The notes beneath the pieces are model-generated. The model was not told where the DNA came from, did not search any database, and worked only from the letters and a program-made list of their open reading frames with translations. Below, one piece after another: positions 36,081 through 48,197 of a DNA stretch of 64,000 nt. Numbering within the stretch: position 1 is the first letter of the stretch; each line of letters opens with the position of its first letter. Both the position numbers and the translations under genes were made by a program. This stretch comes from Meloidogyne chitwoodi (lineage: Eukaryota > Nematoda > Chromadorea > Rhabditida > Meloidogynidae): the NCBI GenBank assembly GCA_015183035.1, contig JACZZP010000017.1:2142548-2206547 (forward strand). The letters run 5' to 3'.

Positions 36081-36987
36081 ATGAGAGAAGAATTTCGACA
36101 AGAAATGCCACCTTTCGGGGGATATCGACCGTTTAATATGAACAGAACTTACGCAAAAACTCTTTGGGGACGTAAGTTTTATTTGCATATTTTATACAAA
36201 GAATTTCTAGCTGGTCTTTTTGTGGCAGTGAATGCAGCCACCTTTATCGGCGGTTATTTCTATAATATGAAAGATTTTAAACTCAGGAGGCTGTAATTCT
36301 AATTTTATATTTATTCTTTATATAATCAGTAATTAAGCGGAATATATTTCGAGGACAAGGATTTGGGAAATGCGATGGAGCCATTTTTACTTGCTGAACG
36401 TGATCGAATGTTAGAATTATCTTATAATGGTATATTTTTTGCACTTTCAGTGTTCTTCGAATAATGAAGAAAAATCGCGAGCTGGAAAGAGAATTAATGA
36501 AGGAAGTTCCAGGGTGGAAGGTCGGAACGTATGTTTATTAGATAAGTATTCTATAATCTTGTTTGTTTTTAGGTGGTATGGTGAACCTATTTATTTTACG
36601 CTAGGTAATCATTTTGAAATCAATCGAGGGATTTAGGTGAAATTGACAAAAATAAGTTTAAAATTCACAAAAATTAAGTAGTAAGCCTAGAAGATTTGGT
36701 GATATCAATAAAAATAGTTTAAAAATATTACAAAAATGGTGATTACCGATTTTCATGAATCGATTCGTCAGGATCCCTGATTCATATATTAACCAAAAGC
36801 TTTCATTAAAACGATTTTTTAGGAGAGCAATGGATCGAGCCTACCGCAGTGGTTTATTTTCTTTTTGTTATATAATGAAGCTATCAATAAATAGGAAGCG
36901 AATGTACATCTTAATCATGATGACTGGCATAAAAATGCCTATTGGCGCCAGGAAGGCCCGTGGCCTACGTCTCCTTGGCTGATATAA
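36081..36987 (+). CDS. NDUFA13: NADH dehydrogenase (complex I) subunit A13 / GRIM-19
   Basis: Accessory subunit of mitochondrial complex I, inner membrane. Seven exons add up to 477 nt (158 residues): 36081-36171, 36211-36292, 36338-36409, 36451-36528, 36573-36604, 36823-36851, 36895-36987. The start MREEFRQEMPPFGGYRPFN matches the family start (KQDMPPPGGYGPI). Exon 2 is the membrane helix (PGLFVAVNAATFIGGYFYN). Then FKLRRLGIYFEDKDLGNAME, PFLLAERDR, VPGWKVGTWYGEPIYFTLGE and a C-terminus QWIEPTAV..DDWHKNAYWR..PSPWLI-like, stop TAA 36985-36987. The 36409 donor (GTTAGA) was chosen because it restores family spacing; the next GT would break the frame. Convergent with COX6A. Confidence 0.92.
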
Positions 36988-37253
36988 TCTTATTCAAGTA
37001 GTAGAGATTGAACCAAAAATTATTTGCAAAAATTTCTTTTCTCGTTTTGCATGAATGAGCGTGTAATAAATTAATTAGGTTGCTTAATTCTGTATTTTAA
37101 TTGTTGAGCAATAAACGATAATTAAACTTTTATTAAAATTTTTATCTAATAAATTTATTGGATATTCCATAAATTTTATTTGTGAAACAAATTAAAATAG
37201 ATACTGAATACATAATATGTTTTTATGTTCTACACTTTTATTACTGATCCTAG

Positions 37254-37976
37254 TCACTTTTTGCCTTTTCCATCTTCTTCAGACATCAGCTTCTCATAGC
37301 CAACACCAGGTACCCAATTTGTATAAGGATTGTGGAAGAAGCCCTATAAATGCTTTTATCACAAATCTCCTTAATTTCAACGACTACTTCAATATGGTTT
37401 TTTCATTGTTTAAATAATCATAGATTTTTAAGGCAATTATGTTTTAAAATGTACCTTATTTCCATCGCCCCAAGGGAAAGCCTATAACGAATAAAAAATT
37501 ATAAGTTAATTCTAAAGTTTACATACGCTTGTACGTTTTGCCAAGTAGGCGTAAGGGATATAGTCCTCTTGCTTCCTATGCTTTAGATGCTCTATCTCTT
37601 CCAAATGACACAAGTATGAATAGCTGTATAAATCAGGTAAACGATTACATTTTTTAAGCTTACTATGCGGAGGCAATCATACTGGGAACCATTACAATGA
37701 AGAAAACCTTCTTCCAAAAGTCGGCGATCCGCCCCGCCTTTTTCGTACCCATCTTCTAAATTTTAAAATTATCGAGTCGTCCTCGTTAAATTTTAATCTA
37801 GTATTATGCAACTTTTTACTAAAGTAATAACTTACAAGAGTATCAGCATAATTCTCAAAATCATGTTTCACAAAATGCGAACCACTGCTATGACGAATAG
37901 ATACATTATAATGCTTGCAGGCAAAGCAAAATGCTCGACATTGGTGATAGCTCATTGGACGCGAGAAAACGCTCAT
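37254..37976 (-). CDS. COX6A: Cytochrome c oxidase subunit 6A
   Basis: Nuclear-encoded complex IV subunit in the mitochondrial inner membrane. ATG at 37976 gives a basic, Ser-rich presequence-like N-terminus (MSVFSRPMSYHQCRAF..). After one intron the mature part reads TKKAGRIADFWKKVFFIVMV, a short TM helix. Exons around 37620-37530 give YLCHLEEIEHLKHRKQEDY, IPYAYLAKRT. Then FPWGDGNK, GFFHNPYTNWVPGVGYEKLM and TGA at 37254, paralleling human [24 protein letters not shown]. Four or five exons; the border after PSMIAS is approximate. It is followed 165 bp upstream on the same strand by GINS2. Confidence 0.92.
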
Positions 37977-38141
37977 TGCGAGTTTTTTACTTAACTTTTT
38001 TAAAACATAAAAACATTTAATCAGATAAAAGTTATGAAAAGAAACATGCGATATGACAAATTTAAAAAGGAAACATCCAGATTTATTGGAAATTTAAAAA
38101 ATTAGGAAACATTTATAATGGACGAAAATGTAAACAAAATG

Positions 38142-39032
38142 TCAAAAATCATCGGTTGTTATTGATTGAGATTTCATTCCGCCATGTATTGTCGCAAAAA
38201 GACGATCAAGACATTTGCTTGGTTCAGTTAACGAGGCACGAAAATAGCAGATTTCTAATCTAGAGAGGTTATTTAACTGCGCATTTGCATGAATAATAGC
38301 TTTTTCAGAATATATATCGCCTTTTTCCTTAATTATAAGTATCATTAATAAAAATTGAAATCATTTACTAAGATTCAAAAATAAAAAAACCTTTTGAAAC
38401 TGCTCCATAAACTTGATTACAGAAGATCGCATTTTTGCTTCTCGCTTGTCCTGGATGTCTCTGACGAGCATCTTTAACTGAAATTTTTTGTATGAAACTA
38501 TTAAAATTGAAATCACTTGTTCAACGTTTTCCAAATCTGAATATGCACTGGTGACTAAAATGTGAGCAATTTCAAAAAAGCAACTAGGCAAAGGTGCAAA
38601 AGTCGCCCTTTCCGCTTCCAAAACGACAAGTTTTTTTAATTCATCAACTCTTAGCCAATCTGGAGGCTTAATTATAAATACTTGAAAAGAAAATTAGAAA
38701 AAATATACCATAATTTTGCATCTGTATTTATGCCTTAATTGTATTGCAAGCCAAAGGGGAACAACGACAGGCGATCCAGCTTCAAATGGACCAAAATCAC
38801 CAGAAATTAAATGTATTATTCGCTCATTGAAGTTCGGTAATATCTGAAGTATAAATGTACGAAGTTTTAGGACGATACTATTTGGTTTCGAGATGGAAAT
38901 AAAGTTTTCATAAACGATGTCTCACTTTTCAAAATTTGAAGGTTTATCAAAAAACCATATAAATCATTCAGACATAACATAAACCTGAATATGTTCGTTT
39001 TCGGCAATGAACTCGCAAACCGAAGGATCCAT
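38142..39032 (-). CDS. GINS2: GINS complex subunit 2 (PSF2)
   Basis: Subunit of the tetrameric GINS complex, part of the CMG replicative helicase. Exon 1 from ATG 39032 gives MDPSVCEFIAENEHIQ (human MDAAEVEFLAEKELV). Exon 2 gives ILPNFNERIIHLISGDFGPF and PVVVPLWLAIQLRHKCRC, the most conserved block of PSF2. Exon 3 gives KPPDWLRVDELKKL, ATFAPLPSCFFEIAHIL, RDIQDKREAKMRSSVIKFME, and exon 4 gives ANAQLNNLSRLEICYFRASL with the C-terminus SITTDDF and TGA 38142 (human ends ESTQSQDF). About 200 residues, normal for the family. Introns of 40-60 nt. Confidence 0.94.
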
Positions 39033-39181
39033 TGAGTTCAGCGTACGAAACAGTAAAGTTGAGCCTCCAATTTAGTGTGGTCGATCTTGAGATAAATTGT
39101 CCAGAGAACCAGGTTTTAACGGTGCTATAAAATTTGGGCAGTTGAAAAATGGAAAGTGAGTATATAGACAAATTAATTTTA

Positions 39182-39377
39182 ACAGTAAATTAGAGACCGG
39201 AACGGAAACTCCGATCCAATTCGGTATAAAAAAAACCAGGGAACTGGAAGCGGAAATAAAGTGACCGGCCAGACCCGAAACGGGAAAAACATGAATTCTT
39301 AATCCCGGATCTCGAAAAAACGAAAAATGACCGGGAAACTGATCGGCACTTTCCGTTCCGGTTCATGATTTACTGTC
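39182..39377. mobile_element. Palindromic MITE-like element upstream of GINS2
   Basis: Inverted termini: ACAGTAAATTAGAGACCGG-AACGGAAA at the left and ACAGTAAATCATGAACCGG-AACGGAAA at the right (inverted). The inside is GC-richer with repeated CCGG/CGGGA words. A clear target-site duplication was not found; the similarity extends outward to GAAAGTGAGTA on both sides in inverted form. Confidence 0.65.
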
Positions 39378-40927
39378 CAAATTACTCACTTTCTAATTAC
39401 TCATTGTCCATTTTTCCATTGCCAAATTACGATCCACGATTTTAACAATTATATTTTTCTGTACGCTGTGTAAGTTAATTTATGTCAATCAAGTTTCCAC
39501 TAAAGCGATATTTTTAGTAACTTATTTAAAAGGTTTTTATTTTTCCTTTTCTTCTAACATTCTTTGGTCTTTATAGATTAAAAAAGTCATCAGTGTTTTC
39601 CGTTTTTCTATGAAAAAACTGAAGAACAACAACTATTGACTATGGAATCGAAATTTTTAATAACTTCCTTAGTAACCTAAATTCGAACAATTAAACTCGA
39701 TATAAAAATGTGCTATTGCGGACTAGGTAATATCGGCACAATGTTTTATTAAATCTTTTCTCAACAATTCTCCGCTTGTTAATTCTATCTATGTCGGTTA
39801 ACTCTTTTATGTTTTTTGGTTGCGATGGTAATTTTTCTAAAAATGCACAAGCGCCGAAATAACCAAATATACTTCTAAAGATAATGCATGCGACATTGAC
39901 AGGCTTTCTGGTTCTCTACACCGTGTTGTTTGATGTTTCTCTGTTGTTGGTTAACTAATTTGAGTGCGAACACATGCTGTCGCGTTTATTGAGCTAACAT
40001 GTGGTATACTCAGTAAATTCATCAATGCGACTGTCTCGATGCAGTCTGGCAGTTTCACCAATCATTCTTTACATACTAGTCTGACTACAAATTTCCATTC
40101 CTTTGGCTGAATGTTAGATAGATAGACACAACCCACAGCATCACCATTATATAGGTTTTATAGTATTTCTCATAAAATTGATTTTTAGACCTTGCTCTAC
40201 AAAAAACTGATAAAATTCCAATGGATTTTATTCCAAACAAGTAGAAAACTACTATGTATTTACTATTTCTTCCATGTTAAAACTATCCGACTAGACTCGA
40301 ACTACCCTACTTAACCAACCGTATTTCTGATTCGAACTAAAATTTTTAATTTCAGTTTAAAGTCCCTCCAAATTGATTTTCTTCTTTCTTTTGGGTGCTT
40401 TGCCGATTTGTTTACTTTTAGGTTATCGCAAATGTGTTTTCTTTATTCATTTTTATCAGAAATTGTTTTTATGTATACTTTGACTAACTTTCCGATGAAC
40501 TCATTTTTTAAATTTTTATTCTTTTTTCAATTAAAGTAACATCGCAACACATAATATTTGCATGTACGCGCGTAAAGCATTGAAATTGTCTCTTTCAACC
40601 CTAAAGACAAATAATCGATTGTCTCGCGCACGCTGTCTAAACCTCACTAAAAAGAATGAAATTTTTACCATAATGCAAAAAATTTGTTGTTGCCAAGTTT
40701 TCCTTGCGTTCGACGTTTGCTTTTTTAAGCTTTTTTTCCTAGCTGCGTATGTAGCTTGCTATCCGTTCTCATTTACTTTGTATTATCCCTGCCAACTCGA
40801 CTTTGTAGCCTTCTTTTCTTTTCCTCCGAGAACAGAATAGTTAGCAGAATTTTATTTTCTATCCCTAAAAACTAAAAAGTTTCGGATTAATGTGTATATA
40901 TAATGTAATTTCAGAACAGCAAGAAAA
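39378..40927. other. Intergenic: upstream region of the co-SMAD gene
   Basis: About 1.5 kb without a recognised gene. A splice acceptor (TAATTTCAG) ends at about 40915, 12 nt before the co-SMAD ATG, so the 5' UTR is spliced, either to an upstream exon here or to a spliced leader. The open frame at 40562-40840 may be part of a 5' UTR exon but shows no domain. Confidence 0.45.
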
Positions 40928-43900
40928 ATGAACTGTGATAATTTATTTGAACAAGAAAATACAGCAATGTCTTCAACCGAATCTACTGCTGCTGATTCTT
41001 ACATTGTTAATAGTGATAACAACAGAAATGATGATTATTATTCAGGTTCCAAGGATGATGAGAGGGAAAACATTGGACAATTTTTCGAAGAAAATTCACG
41101 TCAGAAACAACAAAACCTGCCACTTTTATTACCTTTAGTAATCTATAATAGTGTTGAAATGGACAATGATGTAGTTGAAAATAGAAAATATAATGCGCTG
41201 GCAAAAATAAAAAATGAGAAAGATTTTATGGATAATTCCATCAATGAAGCATCAATAATGTCAGAAGAGAAGGCCGAAAATGTATGCGAGGATTATCTTC
41301 AGAACTTTGAAGCAATACAAACATCATTGAATGAAAGGATAGTACTAGAAACAGGCGAACAAAAAGTTTCAGGACCAACAACCTCATCCTTTTCACCCAC
41401 TTCCCAGTTGATAGCCGCTGCATATGCTCACGTTATGACCCGTAATAAGGAGCAGAAAGTACTCAAGGTTTTAACATTTTTTATGGAAGATTTCATATAT
41501 TACAATACATTAATTTTCAAACATTTATGATAAGGTTATTAAAATTCTTTAGGATATTTATGATCAACAAATTGTACATCTACAGCAGAAAGAGATATTT
41601 GATCAAGATGAGAATAAAATTCGCCAACGTGAGCAAGAAGTTGCGGCCGAACTTCTATCTAAACAGCTACGTCAAAACGGCACGTTATTACAACAGATTC
41701 AACAATTTTCTCGACAGCAAAATGATCCGAAAATACAATTACAAGTTTCAGGTTTCATTGAATTTTAAATCAACCTACTAGTATAAATAATGGTTAATAT
41801 ATCCTTCATTCGGCAATCCTTCGGAATTGTGGTCCTTTCGAAAAAAAATCTAAGGATTTTAGAAACTTGTTTTTAGGGGTAATTTGTGGCGGAGATCACG
41901 AATCTAAACTCAGATTTTGTTTAACACTTGATTTTATCAATGATTTTTAGTTAATCATGTGGATGATTTACGATTTTTAATCGCTTGTAATTCGGTCCAT
42001 ATTCATTTCTATAAAACATAAGTGGTACTATCAGATTCAGCTCAATGAGACGAATCGAATAGATGTCTTTTTTCCGCTGAAAAATTATTTTTTCAAAAAA
42101 TCAAGTGCTTAATTAAAAATCATAGATAAAATCAAGTGATCGACAAAATCTGACCTCAAATTCGTGATCAGCGTCCCAAATTACTCCAAGAAACATGTTT
42201 TCAGAATTATTTAATTTTTTTCGATGGGATCACAATTTCGAAGGATTGCCCTTCAGTCACTTTATTTTTTTCTACTTTTCAAAAGTCATATCCGTCTTGT
42301 ATAACCACAAAAGTTGACAAAAAAGTTTTTGCAATATTCACAAGCTATCATTTGGGAAATTTTTACGTGCTCTATACTATGTTAAATGACAAAATTATTG
42401 ACTAATTGTAATTTAGCAATAAAAGATAATATAACTACTATTACCATATTATTATATATGTAGTAGTATCTATGTATCATAATAAAATTATTTATATAGG
42501 TCTTGATACAACTACTTTACCGACAACTCCAACGATTCTGAAATATACTGCAAATTCTAGTAGTGATAATACTCTTTTGAATATCAATTCTGAACATTGT
42601 TTTCCGCAAGTATCGAACCAATCTGACTTCTGTACTAATACTTCTGAAAATTTTTCTTCTAATTCAATTACGACATCGACTAATCTGCAGCAATTGTTAA
42701 TGGCCAGTTGTTTACTACTCCGTCAACAACAGGTTTGTAACATTTTTTAATTAATAAAGGAGATTAAAAAGTTAAGGCATTTATTATATTAATTTTTATG
42801 TAGTCGAGCTTTGCGATTATTTTTCTTTTAGGTTAAAGCTGCAACTGCTGAATCAAGCACCATTTCATTATCTGCTAGCAATCAACCGTCAACTGATATG
42901 TTCGACTTTCACAACGGATTACACCAACAGCAGCAAACTATCGATTGCAATAATACTGATTCGCACAAAAATAAACATTTACTTGAACAAATTTTTATAA
43001 ATCCATCCATCGGACCTAATAATAAGTCCTCTACTTCACATCTGTTTTTACCGCGTCTTCAGCAACAAATATCTCAGATTTCGCCACTTGCGCTCGCCGA
43101 GTTTTTACGTCAGCGATCTTTAACTCAACAACAGCAGAGAAAACATTCGTCACAGCAAGTTATCACTCACCGTCGGGTTTGATTTTTATTATTATTATTC
43201 TTTAATAGATTTAGATCGAAACTTATTTTTTCTAGTTCAGAGTTATAAATATTAAAGATCCGTCGATATGAAAGTCCTTAACTAATTAAATTAAAATATT
43301 CGATAAATTCAACTGCATTCAAAAATTACAAACAAATATTGGTAGCAAATTAATTTTTCTTTATAATTTCTGAAGGTTGGCCGACCACCCAAGAATGCTA
43401 CAACAGTTTTGCAACAACCGTTACCATGTCTGGTACCTGATGAATCCGCGCTATCTCAGAAATTACACACGGTATATTCATTATCTCTGAATTTATAGTT
43501 TTTAGATCCAAAAACGGCCTCCAGTTGGTCCTGGACTACGAGTTCCTACAAGTGCGGATCCTTGTCAGACTATTGTCACTTTTTTACTTGCTTATAATGT
43601 TGTGAGTTATTTATTTTAGTAATTTTCATATATTTTGTTTATTATATGTTAGCCTTATGAAATAAAACAAGCCTATCAAAACTTTTATTTTTTTCAGTCA
43701 CCAGACGTTGATTTCTCCCGTAAAGCAATCGAGTCATTAATAAAAAGGCTTAGAGATAAGGTATCAATTATTATAAATAAAAATAAAGAGTATACATTGA
43801 CTGTAAATTTTAAGCGTGAGGAACTAGACTGGTTCATCCAAACAGTGATTCAAGATGGTGCTCGTCCTACACAATGTATAACTATCCCCCGGACTTTGGA

Positions 43901-46429
43901 TGGTCGTCTGCAGGTTTGCTGTTTACCCCATATCTTTTTATAATATATTAGTTGTTTATTTATAAATTGTCATTATTTGAGATCTTTTATGACTGAACAT
44001 TCATAATTTTAGGTGGCCGGTCGAAAAGGTATATCATTCGCTTTTGATTTATGTTCTATTTGTATCCTCAGGTTTTCCTCATGTTGTATATGCGCGAATC
44101 TTTCGTTGGGGGTATGTTATCTATTTTTTTTTGTTTTATTTTTCAGTGATTTACACAAGAATGAAATAAAACATTCAGCTATCTGTCAGGCAGCGTTTGA
44201 CATGAAATGTGATTCGGTGATTTAATTTTTGTTAAATAGTAATTTCTTTTTTTGACTTTACCCTGGACTAATTAGAATTTTTTGATTATGTAATGAAAGG
44301 TACAACGTAAAAAAATTTGCAAGTCAAAAACGTATTCTTTTTTGAAACAATATCCTCTCTAAATTAATAAAATTAATAGTTTTAAGTTATATTATTGATC
44401 ATAAATATAAAATAATAAAATTAAGGTTTGTGTAAATCCATACCATTATGAGCGCGTAATTCCAATCACTGGCAAATGTGGCTTTGGCGGTGATTCTGAC
44501 GAAACTTCACCAGTTTCCATAGGCGGTTCATGTTGTGCTAGTAGTGCTTCTTCTTCTAGCTCTTGTAAACAAGAGTTATCTCAATTGACAAACGAAGTTT
44601 CATCTCAAATTTGTCACACATCAACAATTTCTCATGATAATTTGCATCAATCTTCTCATACGTTTTCATCTTCAGCATTTTTATCTAGTCCGAAGAAGAA
44701 ATTATCTTTACCTGGTATTGACGCTTCCTTATGTTTTAACCCTCATAGCCAACCTTTTGCAGATATGAATAATGGATTGCTTATTCCAATGCCAGTTTCT
44801 ATTCATTCTCAAAAGTTGACCCAACTTTTTGATAGGAAAAGGTAATTAATAAATTTTAAACGTTACAATATTTTTTATATTATAATTTAAAATTCTACAG
44901 CTAATATGTATGAATAATTTTTAGTATAGGATAATTCCCAATATTTTGCGTGGGTTTAACCTTAAATATTGACTTAAACTTTAAGATCTGCATTCTCCGA
45001 TACCAAACAAAAGACAATATCAACGATGAACAATATAAGTAATGAATCGAAGTTGATCGATGGGAATGAAATAGTGAAAAAACCACGATTTTATGTTGAT
45101 AACCACGAAAATGATCATCAGATAGTCAACACATTTAAACTTTTCAATTCTGATAAAAATCGTTTTCGATTCCTTGATCATACGAGCCTCGCAGCATGTA
45201 CTCCTCGGCTAATTATTTCATATTTCGAGTGGGGTCGTCTAATACATCCTCGACGTTCATTTCACGGTTCTGCTGTACATTGTGGTACGAGGTAAAAATG
45301 AGAAATAAACATTTTCTTAAAATTTTTAATATTACAAATTAAGCACAATGACTAATTGTAAGCCGAATAGGAGTGGACGATTTAGAATAAATAACTGATT
45401 TAAGGGCTGTATTATTTAAAATAGATGGTTTTAAAAAATGTTTTAGTTTTGACGTTTTAAAATTCAAGCTTTTTCCGTATTTGGGTTGTAGATCAAATAT
45501 TGTATTTTAAATATAATTCAAAAAATATATATTTAAGGGATGCTGGTGATGCTAAAGAATTTTTCCAAATTGGTTGTGGAAAGTTTGCATCAATGGGAGA
45601 GGGAAGTTTAGCCGAGTTAAGTCCTTTGAAGTCTCAACAGTTGATTGATTCACGCAAACAAATCGGTCTAGGCCTTGTACTTGAATCAAATGACGATGGA
45701 GAGATGTTCTTAACCAGGTTTTATATTTACATTATACATATTGTTCTCCTTATTTTCATTATAATATCAATTCCGGAAGATTTTAAATTTTTTGGGATTT
45801 GTTGTGCCCTCTTACTATACATTTAACATAAAAATTCAATAATTAATATTACTTAAGCTACGCGCGTCGACCACTTCTTGTTCAAAGCCATTATCTCGAT
45901 AGAGTATTTATTTTTGTTTTATCCATTCAATAATCTTATTTTATAGGAAGCCATGCGTTCTGCATTGGATTCTGAAAGGATTAAGCATACCATTTTTCCT
46001 AAGGCTACAATCAAAGTTTTTGACCTATGGCAGTCATTTAGACTGGTATGCCAATTGAATTTCTATAAAAACCAGAACTCTAAATCTGAAATAGGAAGAA
46101 AAGGACAGGTAAATTTAAATTGCATTTATATTTAAAATTTATTTGCAATTCAGGATTTATCCACGTTTCTTAATCAGCTTTGCGTAGTTAGCATTTCGTT
46201 TGGTGTTCAGTATTCACATAAATCGGATGAAAGCGACGTATATGATTTGTTGGATTCCTCACCTTGTTCACTGGAAATTCATATGAGCCGGTCATTATTT
46301 ACAATATAAATCACATTAATATCCTTTTTTAGAGCCAAACAAATTCTAGAGAAACTTATCGAGCGTCCGGAACTGGCTCATCAATTTTCAATGGCGAATA
46401 ATTTTGGAGCTAGGGATGTCAAAAGTTAA
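40928..46429 (+). CDS. SMAD4: Co-SMAD transcription factor (SMAD4/SMA-4/DAF-3-like)
   Basis: TGF-beta/BMP pathway common SMAD. Exon 1 (40928 to about 41468) and the next exons encode a long Ser/Asn/Gln-rich extension including a Gln-rich coiled coil ([18 protein letters not shown]..) and an AT-hook-like VGRPPKN. The MH1 domain (about 43510-44470) is very conserved: [34 protein letters not shown] (DNA-binding hairpin), [37 protein letters not shown] with the zinc Cys/His set. A Ser-rich linker follows, then a weak MH2 (45200-46429): [92 protein letters not shown] at 46427. The SMAD4 L3 loop (KGWGPDY) is not preserved. The intron at 41760-42500 holds a transposon. Confidence 0.9.
41804..42258. 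mobile_element. Second member of the long-TIR family, in co-SMAD intron
   Basis: The element is 41812-42250. Ends: GGCAATCCTTCGGAATTGTG and, inverted, GGCAATCCTTCGAAATTGTG. It shares inner blocks with the element at 15920 (TTTTTAGGGGT, GATCACGAATCTAA). Flanks CTTCATTC (41804-41811) and CTTCAGTC (42251-42258) match at 7 of 8 positions, an aged 8-bp target-site duplication. No coding capacity. Confidence 0.85.
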
Positions 46430-47545
46430 TTCTAAATGGCTATTTCGTGAACAACAGCCTATAAAATAGAACGCCATTTTTATTGGGTCGGCCGTTCAGA
46501 AACAAGTAATTAAATAATAATAAAAAAACTCCGGTTTATTTAAACATTATTTAACCCCAGATAATTGTTGTATAGTCTATTTTAACATTTCACCTCTAAT
46601 TTTTTATTCATAACGGTTTATTTTTTGTATTTTTATCAATAACTGTTAGGCTCGTGCCCCTGTCAGTCTTGAAATTGATAGTTATTTAGCGAAAATGAGT
46701 ATACATCAGGGTTACCAGAAACCGTACTTTTTCCTTAACTAGAAATTCCCGGTGGAGCTCAACCGATCCGACACTTAAGGACCCACACAACCATGTTGTG
46801 CACACTAATAAGTTTAAGAAATAATTCAAAAGTCGAGATAGACAAGAAACAAAGGCACGTGTCTGACGGATTAACTTCCATACAACAAATTTAAAGAAAA
46901 CTATCAGAGCAATTGGAAATTTTGTATTTTAAAGATTTGGGAGGAGAGGAAGATATAAAATTATGATTGCACTGATAGAACATATATTATTTTAAATCCT
47001 ATTCATTTGACAATTTTTTATTAACCCTTTCTTTTATCCTTGTAAACATGTCTATCTTACCGCCCTATTTTTATCACTATTTCTTATTTCAGGTAGAGAG
47101 GACGCATTTGGTTTTATTATCTTTTTACAAAAACGAGTATAAAATTTTTCGCTGGTCATTCTGTTAAAAAAACGAATCTTGATGTATTTTATTACCAAAG
47201 GTTTTAATAAAACAGTGACTTGATTTTTTTCATTTTTTACAAATTACAAAATGCTACATTAAAACTTAATCTTTTTGTAATAGATTATAAATTTTTTAAA
47301 GAAAACCAAATGCTTCTCACATCCAATCCCGATGAGTAAAATGATCTCTGCATACCAGTGATTAGAATATACCCCGGCGATTCCCATTTTTTCTCTATGT
47401 AGTACTACTATAAAATTATACTTTTAGTTAATATTAAAAAGTAACTAGTTTCCTAAATAAAATGATATTTGATAATGTTTATAAATTGTGTTCAATATTT
47501 ATATACATTCGAGCTCAGAAACAATTTTAATATCGAATCCTGATT
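46430..47545. other. Convergent intergenic region (co-SMAD / NXT1)
   Basis: About 1.1 kb between two 3' ends. No recognised gene, repeat array or transposon end. A GC-richer patch at 46690-46880 has no structure that I can name. Confidence 0.4.
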
Positions 47546-47983
47546 TCAGTCCATAAGTCTGTATGTATCGCTTTTAACTTTGTACGTTCCCTCTTCAAGA
47601 GTAAGCACCATGGATTGATTATAAGCATGAGTGAGCCCTCCAATAGTAACCTTTCCCATCGCAAGCACAACAATGGACATGTCGTCACTTGTTGGATCAA
47701 TTCGATGCGCATCCAAACAGATTACTCTGGCGAATGAGAAATTAAATATTATAAAATAATACTCATGTTGTGTAGATGGCAAATTGTCCCAAAATGAGCC
47801 TATTTCTGTTATTCCACTATAGCTATTTCCGTTCCAGATCAATTGTGGTACATTAGCGCTGTACAGATTAATTATTTTATTGCGACGCAAGTCTGCCAGC
47901 TCAGTGTAGAGACGAACTAGTTTGTCAGCATCTGCACACACTTCCTGATCTAATTTCACTTTAGAAGAAATTGATGAACTCAT
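47546..47983 (-). CDS. NXT1: NTF2-related export protein (NXT1/p15)
   Basis: Partner of NXF1/TAP in bulk mRNA export at the nuclear pore. ATG at 47983. NTF2-like fold: VCADADKLVRLYTELADLRR, INLYSANVPQLIWNGNSYSG (human: [20 protein letters not shown]), FWDNLPSTQHE. A 35-nt intron (after CATGA, ending CGCCAG) is followed by VICLDAHRI, SIVVLAMGKVTIGG, YNQSMVLTLEEGTYKVKSDT and YRLMD with the stop at 47546. Human NXT1 ends KIASDCFRFQDWAS, so the C-terminus is a few residues shorter. It starts 215 bp downstream of the COX4 stop on the same strand. Confidence 0.93.
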   Translation of the reverse strand: MSSSISSKVKLDQEVCADADKLVRLYTELADLRRNKIINLYSANVPQLIWNGNSYSGITEIGSFWDNLPSTQHEYYFIIFNFSFARVICLDAHRIDPTSDDMSIVVLAMGKVTIGGLTHAYNQSMVLTLEEGTYKVKSDTYRLMD

Positions 47984-48197
47984 ACATGTATAAAATGAAA
48001 AAAGATTTTAGCCTACTATAAAATATGCAAATTGAATTAACAATTCTAGTCTTGTTAGAATCGAAGTTCTCTGATAGGAGAAACAAAAATTTATTGAAAA
48101 TGGTCCTATATATTTTATGATTCATCAAAGTACGTTTTATAATTTGATTTTTTCAACTTTTTTTTTCAGATCTTGTTTTACAATTGGGATCACAATC

